From contig NC_018307.1 of assembly GCF_000234665.1 (NCBI RefSeq), positions 124,001-188,000 on the forward strand: a stretch of 64,000 bases of DNA. The letters are read 5' to 3'. Source of the stretch: Leishmania mexicana MHOM/GT/2001/U1103 (taxonomy: Eukaryota; Euglenozoa; Kinetoplastea; Trypanosomatida; Trypanosomatidae). The position numbers and the translations under genes are program-made. Positions 61,704 to 64,000 of this stretch are shown piece after piece. Every line of letters begins with the position of its first letter. The stretch's first letter is position 1. The notes under the pieces are model-generated. The model was not told the DNA's origin. It made no database searches and saw only the letters and a list, made by a program, of their open reading frames with translations.

Positions 61704-64000
61704 ATGCCNTCTCGAGGTCTGCTTCAACGTGGAACCTTGGCAGCCACTGCGGTTCGGTGGGTCTCCTCTCCCTCGTCCTCGTCCTCGGCGGCGCGCCGAT
61801 CGCCCAGGGACACCAGCGCAACCACATCGCGGCAGCCCACGCACAACTTCGGTCCTCCGTCTTCAGCTGCGAATTGCGAAGCCGATGCCGGCAAGGGTGC
61901 AACGGTGCCAAGCCCTGCTGCACATGCGGCTGCAGAAAAGGATGTGGATGAGGTGGAGCGTCTCCTCACCATCACTGCAACGCGCCCTGCACCTGCTAGC
62001 CCGGCACCATCTACGCGGACGCCCACCCCCATGCTCGCGTCGTCGCTGCTGTCCATTACCGGCGCCACCACCGCGGCACCGGACACGATCGTGGACCCAG
62101 GCGCAGCACTGCACTTCAAGGCCCTCCACGAAGCGGAGGTGAGCACACGCGGCAGGGATAGGCCGACGCACGTGCAGCTGGAGCGGATCGACCGGCGCCG
62201 CAGCAAGCCAAGTCTGTCCGAAGCCGAGTTTGGTGTGGGTATCACGGAACGGCTGTTGCCGGAGTTGCCGCGTCTGCCAGCGTTGCATGAGGTGCACTAC
62301 GGCGACGCTGTGGTGCGGGAGCTGGACCGCAGCACGTACTTTGCGCGGAAGCAGGGCAACAGTACGAGTGCGACCACGCCATCGATGAACGCTGGTGCCA
62401 GCCACCCCTCGACAGACTCGGCGGCCGCATCCGGCGACGCTGCCGTGGTCGTCATCAACGGCGAGGCGTGTGTGGAGATTAGCCTGGACGAGGACTTGAG
62501 TGAGGCGAGCTTTGCGGCTTTTGATGCCGAGGCTGGCAACCCAGTACCGACACCGTCCAACGCCACTGCCCCTGCTCGCACTGTTTCCGCTGCCGCTTCA
62601 GTGCCTGCCAGCTCGACCGCAGGAGAAGGACAAAACGAGGCGGCCGATGGCGATGCCAGCGATGCTCCGGCGTCTGGTGACGGCAACGCTGGCGACAGCG
62701 ACGCGGAGGAGGACGGTCTCTCGCTGCAGCTCAACTTTGGTGCAGAGCGGCCGTGGTTTGTGCCGGCCTCCGGGGTCGTGCAGCTGCACCCGCTGTCGCC
62801 GCAAGACTGCGCGCTGCTGCTGCGGTTCGTGCTGCGTCTACGTCAGCAGACCGAAGTCGACCTTGTGCCGTCGCTGCGCCGCGCGTTGATTGCTGCCGAG
62901 CAGCAGACAGCAGAGACGGAGGTGGGCGGTGAGGGCTACGCGGGGGGAGGTGACCCTTCTGTAGTGTCGGAGCCGCCACGCGCGTCGCCGTCACTCGAGC
63001 CTGCCGCAAGCAGTCGTGGCCGCCGCCCCCACCTGACCTTGGCCGATGTAGTTCGCTACCTGGACACCGCGCCGCTGCCGGTGACCGCCTTTACGGAGTC
63101 GCTCCCGGCCAACCACGCGAGCCCCTGCACGTCCAGCTCCGGCCCCGACTCCGCATCCCCGGCCTTCGTGTTTCACATGTACCTCGAGAACATCTCCTCG
63201 CAGAACGCCATCGGGCACCTGGCTGGTCTCTTCGGCATTCCTCAGCGCTCCTTCCAGATGCACACCGCCGCGAGCAAGATGTCGTGCAGCACGGTGATGT
63301 GCGCCATCGCCGCGAACCGCGTGCGGCGTGAGCACCTGCTGCTGCTCAACACCATGCGGCACCCGGGATTCGTCCTGCGCGTGAGCGACATTCACGAAGT
63401 ACGCGAGGATGAGCGCGGCCCCGCTGGCGGCCCGGACGCGTCGTCGCCGTCGCCGACGTCGCAGCGCCTGTTTCGCGAGCTCGCCCGCTGGCAGCCCCTG
63501 TACCACACCGAAGTGCTTCTGCGGCGTGTGTGCAGTGCTGCGAGCGGCAGCGGCGTGTCGACCCGGCAGCAGCTTGAGCACCGCCTGCGCGCGGTGCAGA
63601 CGGTCGGCGCCATCTGCTTCTGTGCAAACCGCGAGGCGTCTCTGGCGCGTGCCGCGACGGACGTGCTGCACAACTTTTTCCGCTCTGCACTGCTGAACGC
63701 GCTGCAGCGCCGCAAGGCGCCGGTGCCGCTGACCCGCTTCCTGAGGCGACCCAACTTGGCGACAGCGCAGCACGCGCATCACGTGAGCACCGATGTGACC
63801 GTTCGGCAGGTGCTGAAGGCCTTTATCCAATGCAACGGTGACTGGCATGCAACGGTGGTGCGCACGCCATATGTGTGGCGTCGCCGCTGGATCAACGCGC
63901 TGCGCGGGCTTGTCTGGAACACTATGGCGAGCCAGCGCATCCGCAAAGCAGGGCGGGAGGTCTGCCTCGGTGATGTCGTGCTGAAGCCAGAGTACCGCGA
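61704..64000 (+). CDS. TruD/PUS7-like pseudouridine synthase homologue, mitochondrial, 3' truncated by window
   Basis: The open frame runs 765 codons without a stop and leaves the window. The N-terminus (basic, Ser-rich, MP-x-SRGLLQRGTLAATAVRW) looks like a mitochondrial targeting peptide. A low-complexity stretch reaches to about residue 340. From about 485 it resembles the TruD/PUS7 family: YLENISSQNAIGHLAGLFGI corresponds to the KEN-T-x-A-L-x3-L-x-I block, and residues 521-532 correspond to the catalytic GTKD-x-(R/K)-A-x-T-x-Q block. Near the window end, ALRGLVWNTMASQRIRK followed by LGDVV corresponds to the conserved S-x-L-F-N-x-L-x-x-R-I ... GD block. In the catalytic block K525 is kept but the Asp is M526, so pseudouridylation activity is doubtful. 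Base 61709 is ambiguous, but codon CCN is Pro in any case. Pseudouridine-synthase-like proteins occur among trypanosome mitoribosome assembly factors; orthology to any of them is unproven. Confidence 0.65.
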   Translation, partial: MXSRGLLQRGTLAATAVRWVSSPSSSSSAARRSPRDTSATTSRQPTHNFGPPSSAANCEADAGKGATVPSPAAHAAAEKDVDEVERLLTITATRPAPASPAPSTRTPTPMLASSLLSITGATTAAPDTIVDPGAALHFKALHEAEVSTRGRDRPTHVQLERIDRRRSKPSLSEAEFGVGITERLLPELPRLPALHEVHYGDAVVRELDRSTYFARKQGNSTSATTPSMNAGASHPSTDSAAASGDAAVVVINGEACVEISLDEDLSEASFAAFDAEAGNPVPTPSNATAPARTVSAAASVPASSTAGEGQNEAADGDASDAPASGDGNAGDSDAEEDGLSLQLNFGAERPWFVPASGVVQLHPLSPQDCALLLRFVLRLRQQTEVDLVPSLRRALIAAEQQTAETEVGGEGYAGGGDPSVVSEPPRASPSLEPAASSRGRRPHLTLADVVRYLDTAPLPVTAFTESLPANHASPCTSSSGPDSASPAFVFHMYLENISSQNAIGHLAGLFGIPQRSFQMHTAASKMSCSTVMCAIAANRVRREHLLLLNTMRHPGFVLRVSDIHEVREDERGPAGGPDASSPSPTSQRLFRELARWQPLYHTEVLLRRVCSAASGSGVSTRQQLEHRLRAVQTVGAICFCANREASLARAATDVLHNFFRSALLNALQRRKAPVPLTRFLRRPNLATAQHAHHVSTDVTVRQVLKAFIQCNGDWHATVVRTPYVWRRRWINALRGLVWNTMASQRIRKAGREVCLGDVVLKPEYR

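Noticed and set aside
61709..61709. Ambiguous base breaking the TruD-like start
   Set aside because: The codon is CCN, which encodes Pro whatever the base, so the frame and product are unaffected.

Overview
The window looks like nuclear DNA of a Leishmania-type trypanosomatid. The evidence is GC-rich coding sequence, long intronless genes all on the + strand, intergenic DNA full of (CA/GT)n, poly-pyrimidine and poly-C tracts suited to spliced-leader trans-splicing, and proteins typical of kinetoplastids (large, Ala/Ser/Gln-rich, low complexity). This is one stretch of a directional polycistronic gene array. No gene-specific promoter, tRNA, rRNA, CRISPR or bacterial-type feature is visible.

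Layout, left to right. An SLC49/FLVCR-type MFS transporter (634-2607); a large unknown protein (5106-10181); two identical 60S acidic ribosomal protein P1 genes in tandem (11296-11628 and 12543-12875); a large TLDc-domain protein (13723-18777); a 5.9 kb gene-free interval with AT-rich palindromic arrays and an assembly gap (18778-24717); a His/Gln-rich unknown protein (24718-27870); a 3.7 kb interval with a gap, a frameshifted coding remnant and a long hairpin (27871-31561); a NEMP-like nuclear-envelope membrane protein (31562-34462); an ankyrin-repeat DHHC-family protein whose active site is destroyed (35944-38970); a multi-pass TLC-like membrane protein (40747-43707); a Pho4/PiT phosphate transporter (44692-46413); a 2516-residue protein with a C-terminal dual-specificity phosphatase signature (49225-56775); the large U2AF subunit (57452-59998); and the start of a mitochondrial TruD/PUS7-like protein that runs off the window (61704-64000).

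There is no single pathway. Polycistronic order in these organisms rarely encodes function, and control is expected after transcription through the UTRs, which are long here (0.7-6 kb between genes). A recurring theme is proteins that keep an enzyme fold but seem to have lost its catalytic residues: the ankyrin-DHHC protein has DSYS in place of DHHC and lacks most zinc ligands, and the TruD-like protein has Met where the catalytic Asp should be. These, with the NEMP-like protein, are the most interesting content.

Sequence quality. There are three 100-N gaps (11927-12026, 20172-20271, 28587-28686) and one ambiguous base (61709). The second gap is flanked by a 111-bp duplicated contig end, almost certainly an unmerged overlap. 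The first lies inside the P1 duplication, so the P1 copy number and spacing may be wrong.
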